This document shows, piece by piece, positions 31,492 to 40,286 of a stretch of DNA of 64,000 nucleotides. Location of the stretch: contig NZ_CP009438.1 of assembly GCF_000761215.1 (NCBI RefSeq), forward strand, positions 6,862,501 through 6,926,500, in the 5' to 3' direction. Every line of letters begins with the position of its first letter. The stretch's first letter is position 1. The DNA comes from Streptomyces glaucescens. GTDB lineage: Bacteria; Actinomycetota; Actinomycetes; Streptomycetales; Streptomycetaceae. The notes below the pieces were generated by a model. The model was given only the letters and a program-made list of their open reading frames with translations, was not told the origin of the DNA and did not search any database. The translations under genes and the position numbers were made by a program.

Positions 31492-33830
31492 TCGCGCAGC
31501 GGGCCTACGCCGTCGAACCGTGGACCGTCCGCGAGACGGACCTCAACCTGGACGTCCTCGCCCAGAGCGAGTCGGTGTTCGCCCTGTCCAACGGGCACGT
31601 CGGCTGGCGCGGCAACCTCGACGAGGGCGAACCGCACGGACTGCCCGGCTCCTACCTCAACGGGGTGTACGAACTGCACCCGCTGCCCTACGCCGAAGCG
31701 GGCTACGGCTACCCGGAGTCCGGCCAGACCGTCATCAACGTCACCAACGGCAAGGTGCTGCGGCTGCTGGTCGACGACGAGCCGTTCGACCTGCGCTACG
31801 GGCGGCTCGTCGCCCACGAGCGCACCCTCGACCTGCGCCGGGGCGTCCTGGAACGGGTCTGCGAGTGGACCTCCCCGGCCGGCTCCACGGTCCGGGTGCG
31901 TTCCACCCGTCTGGTCTCGCTCACCCAGCGGGCGATCGCCGCCGTGGCGTACGAGGTCGAGCCGGTCGACAGCCGCACCCGGGTGGTCATCCAGTCGGAG
32001 CTGGTCGCCAACGAGAGCCTGCCCGAACCCGACGGCGACCCGCGCGCCGCTCGGGCGCTGAAGTCACCGCTGGAGCCGGAGGAGGACTTCGCCTCCGGGC
32101 TGCGGCTGCGGCTGGTGCACCGCACCCGGCGCAGCGGGCTGCGCGTGGCGGTCGCCGCCGACCACACCGTCAGCGGGCCCGAGCGCACCACCACGTCCGC
32201 CGAGAGCAACGTCGACGTGGCCCGGCTGACCGTCACCTCCGTACTCGAGCCCGGGCAGCGGCTGCGGGTGGAGAAGCTGGTCGCGCACGGCTGGTCCGGC
32301 GCCCGCTCCCGCCCCGCGATGAGCGACCAGGTCGAGGCGGCGCTGGCGGCGGCCGACCACAGCGGCTGGGCCGGTCTGCTCAGGGACCAGGAGGCGTACC
32401 TCGACGACTTCTGGGCGCGCGCCGACGTCGAGGTCGACGGCGACGAGGAGATCCAGCAGGCGGTCCGCTTCGCCCTCTTCCACGTCCTCCAGGCGGGCGC
32501 CCGCGCCGAACGGCGCGCGATCCCCGCGAAGGGCCTGACCGGCTCCGGGTACGACGGCCACGCGTTCTGGGACACCGAGATGTTCGTGCTGCCGCTGCTC
32601 ACCTACACCGAGCCGCGCGCCGTCGCGGAGGCGCTGCGCTGGCGGCAGAACACCCTGCCCGCCGCCCGGGAGCGCGCGAACCAGCTCGGCCTGTCCGGCG
32701 CCGCCTTCCCCTGGCGGACCATCGAGGGCTCGGAAGGCTCGGCGTACTGGCCGGCGGGTACCGCGGCCTTCCACGTCAACGCCGACATAGCCGATGCCGT
32801 GACCCGCTACACGGCGGTCACCGGAGACCTCGACTTCGAGCGGGAGACCGGTGTCGAACTGCTGGTGGAGACCGCCCGCCTGTGGCGTTCCCTCGGCCAC
32901 CACGACCACCGGGGCGACTTCCACATCGACGGCGTGACCGGACCCGACGAGTACAGCGCGGTCGCCGACGACAACACGTACACCAACCTGATGGCCCGGC
33001 AGAACCTGCTCGACGCGGCCGAGGCCGTGCGCCGCCACCCCGAGGAGGCCGAGCGGCTCGGTGTCGACGAGGAGGAGAGCGCCGCCTGGCGGGCCGCCGC
33101 CGAGGCCATGTACGTGCCCTACAACGCCGAACTCGGCGTGCACGAGCAGCACGCCGGCTTCACCCGCTACCAGCGCTGGGACTTCGCCGCCACCCGGCCC
33201 GACCAGTACCCGCTGCTGCTGAACTTCCCCTACTTCGACCTCTACCGCAAACAGGTCGTGAAACAGGCGGACCTGGTGCTGGCCATGTACACCTGCGGCA
33301 GCCGGTTCGACGAGGAGCACATCGCCCGCAACTTCGCCTACTACGAGCCGCTGACCGTACGGGACTCCTCGCTCTCGGCGTGCTGCCAGGCCGTCATCGC
33401 GGCCCAGACGGGCCATCTGCGGCTCGCCTACGACTACACGGCCGAGGCCGCCCTGATGGACCTGGCCGACCTGGAGCACAACACCCGCGACGGACTGCAC
33501 ATCGCCTCCCTGGCGGGCACCTGGATGGCCCTGGTCGCCGGTTTCGGCGGGATGCGGCGCGACGGGGACACGCTCCGCTTCGCGCCGCGGCTGCCCGAGC
33601 AGTTCGACCGGCTCGCCTTCAGCCTGCAGATCCTGGGCCGCCGCCTGCGGGTGGAGATCACCCCGGAGAAGGCCACCTACACGCTGCTGTCCGGGCCGTC
33701 CCTGACCATCGGCCACCACGGCGAGGCGCTGACGGTCGGCACCGAGGGCCCGGCCGTCGGCATGGTCCCGGCGACCCCCGACCGCCCGGCCCCCCAGCAG
33801 CCCCCGCACCGCCGCCCCAACGCCCGCTGA
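31488..33830 (+). CDS. GH65 glycoside phosphorylase (trehalose/maltose/kojibiose type)
   Basis: A 780-residue protein of normal GH65 length. An N-terminal beta-sandwich contains SNGHVGWRGNLDEGEPHG and SYLNGVYE. The (alpha/alpha)6 barrel carries KGLTGSGYDGHAFWDTE, FPWRTIEGSEGS and the catalytic acid in GVTGPDEYS, Glu488. A C-terminal sheet closes the protein. The enzyme cleaves a glucosyl disaccharide with inorganic phosphate to beta-glucose 1-phosphate and glucose, in the cytoplasm. The exact disaccharide cannot be read. It is translationally coupled to the beta-phosphoglucomutase-like gene, which fits the known two-enzyme pathway. Confidence 0.93.
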   Translation: MIAQRAYAVEPWTVRETDLNLDVLAQSESVFALSNGHVGWRGNLDEGEPHGLPGSYLNGVYELHPLPYAEAGYGYPESGQTVINVTNGKVLRLLVDDEPFDLRYGRLVAHERTLDLRRGVLERVCEWTSPAGSTVRVRSTRLVSLTQRAIAAVAYEVEPVDSRTRVVIQSELVANESLPEPDGDPRAARALKSPLEPEEDFASGLRLRLVHRTRRSGLRVAVAADHTVSGPERTTTSAESNVDVARLTVTSVLEPGQRLRVEKLVAHGWSGARSRPAMSDQVEAALAAADHSGWAGLLRDQEAYLDDFWARADVEVDGDEEIQQAVRFALFHVLQAGARAERRAIPAKGLTGSGYDGHAFWDTEMFVLPLLTYTEPRAVAEALRWRQNTLPAARERANQLGLSGAAFPWRTIEGSEGSAYWPAGTAAFHVNADIADAVTRYTAVTGDLDFERETGVELLVETARLWRSLGHHDHRGDFHIDGVTGPDEYSAVADDNTYTNLMARQNLLDAAEAVRRHPEEAERLGVDEEESAAWRAAAEAMYVPYNAELGVHEQHAGFTRYQRWDFAATRPDQYPLLLNFPYFDLYRKQVVKQADLVLAMYTCGSRFDEEHIARNFAYYEPLTVRDSSLSACCQAVIAAQTGHLRLAYDYTAEAALMDLADLEHNTRDGLHIASLAGTWMALVAGFGGMRRDGDTLRFAPRLPEQFDRLAFSLQILGRRLRVEITPEKATYTLLSGPSLTIGHHGEALTVGTEGPAVGMVPATPDRPAPQQPPHRRPNAR

Positions 33831-34360
33831 CCGCACGGGCCGGCGCCAGGAGCCTCCGGCGGGGGCCGGCACGTCGCGGCCGGTGCCGGGGGCCTCCGGC
33901 GGTGGCCGGCGCGTCGCGGCCAGTGCCGTCGGCCGGTGCCGGGCGGTGAACCCGGCGGCCCCGGCGACCGACCGGACGCGGTGGCGACGGTGGTGTGCGC
34001 GGTGTCGTCAGGGGCGTGCGCCGGTGGTCGGGTGCGGCGTCGGCGGTTGTGCGTGGCGACCGTGGGTCATGGGCGGTGCCGTTGGGGCGTGGCGCCGGTG
34101 GCCAGGCGTGGCAACGGCGGTCGTGCTCGGTGCCGTTCGGGCGCGCCGGTGGCCGGGCGCGGCGGTGCGACCGGGTATCCGCCGGCCCGCCGCGCCGGCC
34201 AGGGGCGCGCCGGCCCGTACGGGGCCGAGGCGGCCGGCCCCGCCCCGTCCTGCGCCCCGCGACGCCGTGGGTTACGTTTTGGATGATTTTCCGGACAATG
34301 CCCTCCGATCACCGACCGCGGGGGCGTCAACCCGCCCGCGAGCCGCCGGAGGACGAGGCG
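33831..34360. other. 530-bp intergenic stretch
   Basis: After the GH65 gene it starts with a 40-bp tandem repeat (33852-33931) and continues with a strongly G-biased plus-strand run (about 33980-34200). Near 34265-34300 a more AT-rich patch (TTACGTTTTGGATGATTTT) may hold the promoter of the following membrane glycosyltransferase. No coding frame with a recognisable product was found. Confidence 0.5.
33852..33931. repeat. 40-bp tandem repeat, two copies
   Basis: Units at 33852-33891 and 33892-33931 start with GCCTCCGGCGG and continue with a GGCCGGC(A/G)CGTCGCGGCC stretch, differing at a few bases. It is located 21 bp after the GH65 stop. Confidence 0.7.
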
Positions 34361-35824
34361 ATGGCCGAGAGCGTGAGCGTCACCCGGGCGGGTGCCCTGC
34401 GTCTGGGCGGGCCGGGTGCCTGCGCCGTCGTGGCGGGCGCGTTCACCGCCGTCCAAATCATCCTCGTACCGCCCGCCATGGGCCTGGGCTGGGACGAGAT
34501 CGTCTACGTCAGCCAGGTCGGCGACCACGCCCCCGCCGCGTTCTTCAGCGCCCCCCGCGCCCGCGGCGTCACCGTCCTCGTCGCACCCGTCGCCTCCTGG
34601 TCGTCGTCCACCGCGCTGCTGCGGGTCTATCTCGCCGTCCTGTCCGGCCTCGCCCTCCACCTCGCCCTGCGCACCTGGAGCGGCCGGTTCCCGCCACGTG
34701 TCCTGGCCACCGGCGGCGCCCTGTTCGCCACCCTGTGGGTGACCCTCTTCTACGCCCCCAGCGCCATGCCCAACTACTGGGTGGCCGTGGGAGCACTGGC
34801 CTGTGCCGGCTGCTTCCTGCGCGCCCTCGCCGCCGGCCGGGACCGGGCCGCCCTGTGGGGCATCGCCGGCAGTGCCGCGCTGATGGCGCTGATGCGGCCC
34901 ACCGACGCCGTCTACGTCACGGCGCCCCTGCTCGTCCTCGCCTTGGCCACCCGCCGGTGGCGTCCGCTCGCCGTGCTGGTGGCCGGCCTCGCCGCGGGCG
35001 GCGCCCAGTGGATCGTCGAGGCGTACCTCAGCCACGGCGGACCGGCCCAGCGGCTCTCCGACGCCTCCCGCATCCAGGGCGGCCTCGGCTGGCACTTCGC
35101 CGTCGACGACCAGCTGCGCGGCCTGATCGGCCGCACCCTGTGCCGGCCCTGCACCGGGCCGCTGCCGCACCCCGCCGTCACCGTGTGGTGGTTCGCGCTG
35201 TGGGCGCTCGCCGCGACCGCCCTCGTCGTCGCGGTCCGCGCCCGGCGGCCCGCCCCCACCGCCCTGCCGCTCGCCTGCGCGGTCACCGCCGCCGTGCCCT
35301 ACCTGTTCCTGATCGGCTACGCGGCCCCCCGCTTCCTGCTGCCCGCCTACGCGCTCGCCGCGCTGCCTGTCGCCGACGCGCTGTGGCACCTGGTGACCAC
35401 CGGGCGGGGCCGGTGGCGCCCGGTGGCCGCGACCGTCGTCGCGCTCGGACTGGCCGGACATCTCGCCGTCCAGTTCGTGGTCCTGGACCGGACCGTGCAG
35501 CGCACCGTCGACGACCGCCGCGCCTGGGCGCACACCGCCGGAGAGCTGCACCGGCTGGGGGTCCGCCCGCCCTGCCTGCTCACCGGGCACACCGCCATCC
35601 CGCTCGCCTACTACACCGGCTGCTCCTCCGCCGCGACCGGCGGGAACAACGCCAACATCACCGTGCCCGCCATCCTGGACGCCGCCCGCCGCGTCCCGGT
35701 CGCCGCACTCGGCACGTCGAGCGGCTCCCCGCCGCCGTACGCCCGCTCCTGGGCGCCGTACCGCTTCGACCGGCTGCACCTGTACGTGGCCCCTTCGCCG
35801 GCCCGCGCGGGCGGGCCCGCGTGA
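34361..35824 (+). CDS. Polytopic membrane glycosyltransferase (GT39/ArnT-like)
   Basis: A 487-residue protein with roughly ten hydrophobic segments. The ATG at 34361 has CGGAGG 10-15 bases upstream. After the first transmembrane segment, GLGWDEIVYV supplies the Asp-Glu pair expected in the first extracytoplasmic loop of GT-C enzymes. A long soluble C-terminal part holds a cysteine pair (PPCLLTGHT and YYTGCSS). GT-C enzymes transfer sugars from polyprenyl-phosphate donors outside the membrane; the acceptor is unknown. The stop overlaps the next gene's GTG, so the two are coupled. Confidence 0.75.
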   Translation: MAESVSVTRAGALRLGGPGACAVVAGAFTAVQIILVPPAMGLGWDEIVYVSQVGDHAPAAFFSAPRARGVTVLVAPVASWSSSTALLRVYLAVLSGLALHLALRTWSGRFPPRVLATGGALFATLWVTLFYAPSAMPNYWVAVGALACAGCFLRALAAGRDRAALWGIAGSAALMALMRPTDAVYVTAPLLVLALATRRWRPLAVLVAGLAAGGAQWIVEAYLSHGGPAQRLSDASRIQGGLGWHFAVDDQLRGLIGRTLCRPCTGPLPHPAVTVWWFALWALAATALVVAVRARRPAPTALPLACAVTAAVPYLFLIGYAAPRFLLPAYALAALPVADALWHLVTTGRGRWRPVAATVVALGLAGHLAVQFVVLDRTVQRTVDDRRAWAHTAGELHRLGVRPPCLLTGHTAIPLAYYTGCSSAATGGNNANITVPAILDAARRVPVAALGTSSGSPPPYARSWAPYRFDRLHLYVAPSPARAGGPA

Positions 35825-36777
35825 CGCCCGGGGCGTACACGCCCTCATCCGCCCGCCGGAGGTACTGGCGGTTACCGCTCACCCTGGCCCTGCCGGCCGC
35901 CGCGGGGTGGCTCGCCCACCGCCACTGGCCGGTGCTGGCCAGCGGTGCGGGGCGGCTCGCCGTCGCCGACCACGGGTGGCTGCTGGTGGCCGCCACCGCC
36001 GTGACGGCCACCTGGGCGTGCTCCGCGCTCGCCCAGCAGGGCGCGGTGCCCCGCGCCCTGCCCGCCGGGCGGCTCGTCGCCGCGCAGTTCGCCGCCTCCG
36101 CCGCCAACCACGTGCTGCCCGCCGGGGTCGGCGCGGGCGCCGTGACCCTGCGCTTCCTGATGCGGTGCGGCCTTCCGGCGGGCCGCTCGGCGACCGCGCT
36201 CGCGGTCAAGGCGACGGCCGGGGCGGCGGTCCGCGGCGCGCTGATCGCCGTGCTCGCGCTGGCCTGCCCCGGGGTCCTGCGGCTGCCGTCCGGATCCGGC
36301 GGCCGGATCACCCTCGCGCTCGCCCTCGCCCTCGCCGTCGTCCTGGCCGTGGCCGTGCTGCCGGCCCTCGCCCGCCGGTGGCCGCGCGCCCGCCGGGCCG
36401 CCGCCGCCGTCCTCGCGGACGTGCGGGCGGTGCACGCCCGGCCGCGCCGGGCGGCGGCCCTGTGGGGCGGCTCGCTGGCCTTCGCCGGGCTGCACGCCGT
36501 CGCGCTGATCGCCGTCACCCAGGCCGTCGCCCTGCCGCTGCCGCCCGCCCGGGTCGCCCTGCTCTATCTCGCCGCCAGCAGCGCAGCCGCCCTGCTCCCC
36601 ACCCCCGGCGGACTCGGCTCCCTGGACGCCGCGCTCGGCCTCGCCCTCACCGCGGCCGGCGCCCCGCCGCCCGCCGCGGCCTCCGCCGTGCTCGGCTACC
36701 GGCTGCTGACCGTGTGGCTGCCGCTGATACCGGGACTGCTGGTGCTGGCGGTGCTGGTGCGACGCCGGACGCTGTGA
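35821..36777 (+). CDS. Flippase-like/lysylphosphatidylglycerol synthase TM-region protein with a TTA codon
   Basis: A 318-residue polytopic protein with about eight hydrophobic segments, starting at the GTG that overlaps the previous stop. Family features are AANHVLPAGVGAGAVTLRFLM and the C-terminal AALLPTPGGLGSLDAALG, as in the UPF0104/AglD/MprF flippase domain; the soluble aminoacyl-transfer domain is absent. It may move a lipid-linked substrate used by the coupled glycosyltransferase (inference). Codon 18 is TTA (35872-35874), rare in these genomes, so translation may depend on the bldA tRNA and development. Confidence 0.82.
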   Translation: MTPGAYTPSSARRRYWRLPLTLALPAAAGWLAHRHWPVLASGAGRLAVADHGWLLVAATAVTATWACSALAQQGAVPRALPAGRLVAAQFAASAANHVLPAGVGAGAVTLRFLMRCGLPAGRSATALAVKATAGAAVRGALIAVLALACPGVLRLPSGSGGRITLALALALAVVLAVAVLPALARRWPRARRAAAAVLADVRAVHARPRRAAALWGGSLAFAGLHAVALIAVTQAVALPLPPARVALLYLAASSAAALLPTPGGLGSLDAALGLALTAAGAPPPAAASAVLGYRLLTVWLPLIPGLLVLAVLVRRRTL

Positions 36778-36851
36778 CGGGAACAGGTGTTTCCGCGCTG
36801 CCGGCTTCTGGTAGGAGTCGGGATGTCGGGCCGAGGAACAGGGGGAGTGGC

Positions 36852-37691
36852 ATGACGTACGGCACGAGCGAAGGCCGGCTGGGGGCGGAGTTCCTCACCC
36901 CGGGGAGCGCGTCCTTCACCGAGTTCCTGGCGGCCCACCGCCCCGGACTGCTGCCCACCCGCAGCCCGTTGCCCGACGGCGTCCGCGCCGCCCCGGGCAG
37001 CGCGCCGCACGGCACCACGGTGCTCGCCCTCACCTACCGCGACGGTGTGCTGATCGCCGGCGACCGCAGGGCGACCATGGGCAACCTCATCGCCCAGCGC
37101 GACCTGGAGAAGGTGTACCCCGCCGACGACCACACCGCGGTCGCCTTCGCCGGCACGGTCGGCCTCGCCCTGGACATGGTGAAGCTCTACCAGGTCGAGC
37201 TGACCCACTTCGAGAAGATCGAGGGCGCGCCGATGTCGCTCGGCGCCAAGGCGACCCGGCTGTCCGCCATGCTCCGGCAGAACCTCGGCCAGGCCATGCA
37301 GGGCCTCGCCGTCGTCCCGCTGCTGGCCGGCTACGAGGCCGGGCGGGGCCGCATCTTCGGCTTCGACGTCGCGGGCGGCACCTACGAGAAGACCGGCTTC
37401 CACGCCGAGGGCTCCGGCTCGCCGTACGCCCGGGGCGCGCTGAAGAAGCTGTACCGGCCGGGCCTGTCCCGGCGGGAGGCGGCCCTCGCCGCGCTCCAGG
37501 CGTTGTGGGACGCGGCCGACGACGACTCGGCGACCGGCAGACCGGACGTCGGCCGGCGGATCTTCCCGGTCGTCTCCGTCATCACCGGGGACGGTTTCGA
37601 GCGCCTGCCCGAGCAGGAGACGGCGGAACTGAGCCGCACGACGGCCGAGCAGCGCACCGCCCGCCCGGACGGCCCGCACGCCGCACCCTGA
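36852..37691 (+). CDS. prcB: Orphan 20S proteasome beta subunit
   Basis: A 279-residue actinobacterial proteasome beta subunit. A 54-residue propeptide ends APHG, exposing Thr55 as the N-terminal nucleophile (Thr1). Asp17 (Asp71, IAGDRRATMG) and Lys33 (Lys87, DLEKVYP) are both present, so the active site looks intact. C-terminal YARGALKKLY and SVITGDGFERL fit the family. Normally prcB is followed by prcA and clusters with pup and the ARC/Mpa ATPase. None is here: the neighbours are a flippase-like gene and a DUF5709 gene. It is therefore probably a second, stand-alone copy. Confidence 0.93.
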   Translation: MTYGTSEGRLGAEFLTPGSASFTEFLAAHRPGLLPTRSPLPDGVRAAPGSAPHGTTVLALTYRDGVLIAGDRRATMGNLIAQRDLEKVYPADDHTAVAFAGTVGLALDMVKLYQVELTHFEKIEGAPMSLGAKATRLSAMLRQNLGQAMQGLAVVPLLAGYEAGRGRIFGFDVAGGTYEKTGFHAEGSGSPYARGALKKLYRPGLSRREAALAALQALWDAADDDSATGRPDVGRRIFPVVSVITGDGFERLPEQETAELSRTTAEQRTARPDGPHAAP

Positions 37692-37816
37692 GGACGGCCG
37701 GCCGGGGCCGGTCTCCCCGCGGTGTGACGAGAACCGCCAGGTTGGAGGCGGCGGAACGGGAAACGCGGAGAGGACGAACCATCCGAGCCGAGTCCCGGCA
37801 CGACAGGGAGGCAGCC

Positions 37817-38323
37817 ATGGCCGACACGGACCGCGCGCAGACCGATGCGATGGCGGACGACGCCTACCAGCCCACCGGCACGAACGAGGAGCAGGAGGAC
37901 GCCGCGCCCCTGGACCTCCAGGACGCGCTGGACGAGCGGACCTACGACGACGCCCTCGACGAGGGCTACTCGCCGCCGGAGAAGCCGCTGGGCGTCACCA
38001 AGCACGGTACGACGGCCGCCGAGCAGCACGAGGGCGAGAGCCTCGACCAGCGGCTCGCGCAGGAGGTGCCCGACGCCCAGGAGGTCGCCGGGGACGACAT
38101 CGGGGACCTGCCGGGCGGCGAAGGCGAACCGGTGGACCCCGAGGCGGGCGGTGCCCGTGCCGGACGGCTGGTCGCCCCGGACGAGGGCGCCCACACCGAC
38201 ACGACGCGGGAGCAGATCGCCGAGGACGTGGGCATCGACGGGGGCGCCGCGGGCGCCGAGGAGGCCGCGATGCACGTCACCGACGACGACATGACGACGC
38301 CGGTGGACGACGAGAACCCCTGA
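37817..38323 (+). CDS. DUF5709-type acidic, probably disordered protein
   Basis: A 168-residue, strongly acidic protein lacking hydrophobic clusters; AGGGAGGCAGCC precedes the ATG. LDLQDALDERTYDDALDEGYSPPEKP, cited here as YDDALDEGYSPPEKP, and LDQRLAQEVPD are the conserved blocks of DUF5709. A C-terminal DTTREQIAEDVG and AEEAAMHV follow. Function is unknown. Members are common in Streptomyces and are often thought to be stress-related, which I cannot verify from this sequence. It lies 125 bp after the orphan proteasome gene in the same direction. Confidence 0.75.
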   Translation: MADTDRAQTDAMADDAYQPTGTNEEQEDAAPLDLQDALDERTYDDALDEGYSPPEKPLGVTKHGTTAAEQHEGESLDQRLAQEVPDAQEVAGDDIGDLPGGEGEPVDPEAGGARAGRLVAPDEGAHTDTTREQIAEDVGIDGGAAGAEEAAMHVTDDDMTTPVDDENP

Positions 38324-38633
38324 CGCGGGACGGGACCCTCACGGGGAACGGGGCCCTGCGGGGCACGGACGGACGGGTCGGCGAGGCGAGCAGGTCCCCT
38401 GACGTGGCCGGACGGACCGGTCCGGGTTAGGGGACCGGACGGAGGGACCGGGCGAAGACGGCCGCCCCCGGGGCCGGTCGTCGCAGATGTGGCCGACCGC
38501 CTGCCATGGGCGCCAGGGAGTGATCGACCGCCGGCAGTCGGCGCCAGGGCGTGATCGACCGCCGGCAGTCGGGGCCAAGGGGCGACCGGCCGCCGGCGGC
38601 CGGCGTCAGGAGGGGTGACGGCCGGGCGGCCGG
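38324..38633. other. 310-bp intergenic stretch between convergent genes
   Basis: It separates the DUF5709 gene from the small minus-strand gene at 38634. It contains several GGGAC/GGGGC direct repeats near 38325-38370 and the 31-bp tandem repeat described separately. No coding frame is supported. Confidence 0.5.
38510..38602. repeat. 31-bp tandem repeat, three copies
   Basis: Units start at 38510, 38541 and 38572. The first two are nearly identical (GCGCCAGGG, then GTGATCGACC, then GCCGGCAGTCG); the third is degenerate. The array ends about 30 bp from the 3' end of the small minus-strand gene. Confidence 0.75.
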
Positions 38634-38840
38634 CTAAGGCAGCAGCTTGTCGAGGGCCGCCGGCCCCTCCTGGTCCAGCTTGCGCTGGGCCCATTCGAGG
38701 TTGCCCGGGGTGAGGTCCTTGCCGGAGGCCAGGACCAGGTCCTCCGGGGACACATCGGTGCCGGTGCGGGTGTGGAGCAGGCTGTCCGGGGTGGCGCGGT
38801 CCTGGGACGGCTGGGACGCGCCGGAAGGTGAAGTCGACAT
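38634..38840 (-). CDS. Small hypothetical protein (68 aa)
   Basis: The start ATG at 38840 is preceded by a GGAG motif. The product is hydrophilic: a Ser/Gln-rich N-terminus (STSPSGASQPSQDRATP) then PEDLVLASGKDLTPGNLEWAQRKLDQEG, cited in part as LTPGNLEWAQRKLDQEG. The tail suggests a short amphipathic helix. No family was recognised. It resembles other small Streptomyces proteins carrying a P-E-D-L-V motif. Confidence 0.7.
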   Translation of the reverse strand: MSTSPSGASQPSQDRATPDSLLHTRTGTDVSPEDLVLASGKDLTPGNLEWAQRKLDQEGPAALDKLLP

Positions 38841-39129
38841 GATCTCCGCTCCTCGGTCCGATCGTTGGTTCGGCCCCGGTGCTGGCGACGGGCCTGATAA
38901 CACCATTCACCCGGGGAGCGCACCGTGCATCCGGAAGGCGCCGGGGCACCGCCTCCGGCGGCCCGCTCCCGTCCCGCGAGGAGTACCTTCCCACGCCCGC
39001 CCCTAACCTCCTCCCTCCTCCCGCCTCCCACCGGCCACCGGCCATCGGGCGGGCCGGTCGCGGCCGCGCGTGAGCGCTGAGGCCGCGCACGCCGGCCGGC
39101 GGCGGCCCGGCGTACGGCGGCACCGCCGG

Positions 39130-40026
39130 TCAGCGGGCCGTCAGCAGGGCCTCCGCCTCGGCCAGGATCTCCGTCACCCGGAGGCCGAACGCGGCGTCGC
39201 ACGCGTGCGGGCGGCCGGTGCCGGCCGCCTCGCGCAGGGCGTCCACGGCCCTGCTCACGGCGGGGACGACCGCCTCGGACCCGTCCGGGAGGACCGCCAC
39301 CCCCGCGGTGCCGCGCAGTTCGACGGTGACCCCGGCCGCCTCCGGCGGCGCGGTGAGGCTGAGGGCGAGGGTGCTCGACGCGCCCCCGGTGTGCTCCAGG
39401 ACCAGGTGCACGGTGTCCCCGGGACCGGGGGCCGCGGCGCTCACCCGCAGGGCGTCGCCGAGCACCGGCAGCAGCACGGACAGCGCGTGCGGTCCGACGT
39501 CCCACAGGGCACCCTTCTCGCGCCGCCACGCGGAGGCGGCGAACGGGCTGTCCGAGGTGCGCGCGCCCCCGGGGAACAGCGCGGCCAGCCACTGGGCGCG
39601 TCCGGTGAACCACCCCCCGGTGGCCGCCTGTTCGGCGATCCAGGCCTCGGTGGCGGCCTGGAAGCGGGAGGTGAAGAAGACGACCGAAGCGACACCGGCC
39701 TCCCGCGCGGCGTCGGCCACCGCCCGCGCCCGCCCCGGGGTCACGGCCAGCGGCTTGTCCAGCAGCAGATGACGGCCCGCCCGCGCCGCCCGCGCCGCGA
39801 GGTCCGCCTGGACGTCCGGCGGCAGGGCCACCGCCACCGCGTCCACGTCGGCCAGCAGCTCGTCCACGTCGTCGTAGGCGCGCACCCCGTACCGGTCCGC
39901 GAGTTCCTTCGCCGCGTCCGGGCGCCGCCCCCACACCCCCGCGAAGTCCACCGCCCCGTGCCCGGCGAGGGCGGGTGCGTGGGCCATCCGCGCCCAGGGT
40001 CCGGTGCCGAGCAGTCCGATGCGCAT
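39130..40026 (-). CDS. Gfo/Idh/MocA-family oxidoreductase
   Basis: A 298-residue NAD(P)-dependent dehydrogenase, start ATG 40026 directly before MRIGLLGTGPWARMAHAPAL. The cofactor fold GLLGTGPWA, GVWGRRPDAAKELADRYG, VAVALPPDVQADLA and the family EKP-type motif seen here as LLLDKPLAV are in place. The C-terminal substrate domain has WDVGPHALSVLLPVLG, with His in the usual position. It probably oxidises or reduces a sugar or cyclitol, but the substrate is unknown. It is divergent from the cutinase-like gene with 260 bp between them. Confidence 0.9.
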   Translation of the reverse strand: MRIGLLGTGPWARMAHAPALAGHGAVDFAGVWGRRPDAAKELADRYGVRAYDDVDELLADVDAVAVALPPDVQADLAARAARAGRHLLLDKPLAVTPGRARAVADAAREAGVASVVFFTSRFQAATEAWIAEQAATGGWFTGRAQWLAALFPGGARTSDSPFAASAWRREKGALWDVGPHALSVLLPVLGDALRVSAAAPGPGDTVHLVLEHTGGASSTLALSLTAPPEAAGVTVELRGTAGVAVLPDGSEAVVPAVSRAVDALREAAGTGRPHACDAAFGLRVTEILAEAEALLTAR

Positions 40027-40286
40027 TCCGCCGCCTCTCCACGGTGCCGAGCGTTCCGACGGCCGGTGCCGTCGGGCGGCCCGGCCCCGGTGAGCCTGCC
40101 ACACCGTCCGGCCGCCCGCGCAAGCCGGTGCCCCGCTCCCGGGAGGGCCGGGCACCAGGCCCCCTCCCGCCACGAGGCCGGTGATTTTGCCGGTGCCCGT
40201 CGTGCCCTGCCGCGCCGACAGTGGGCGAGCCGTTCCGACGGCACACCCCACATCCCCAGAGCGCACGACAGAGAGGACGACTCGAC

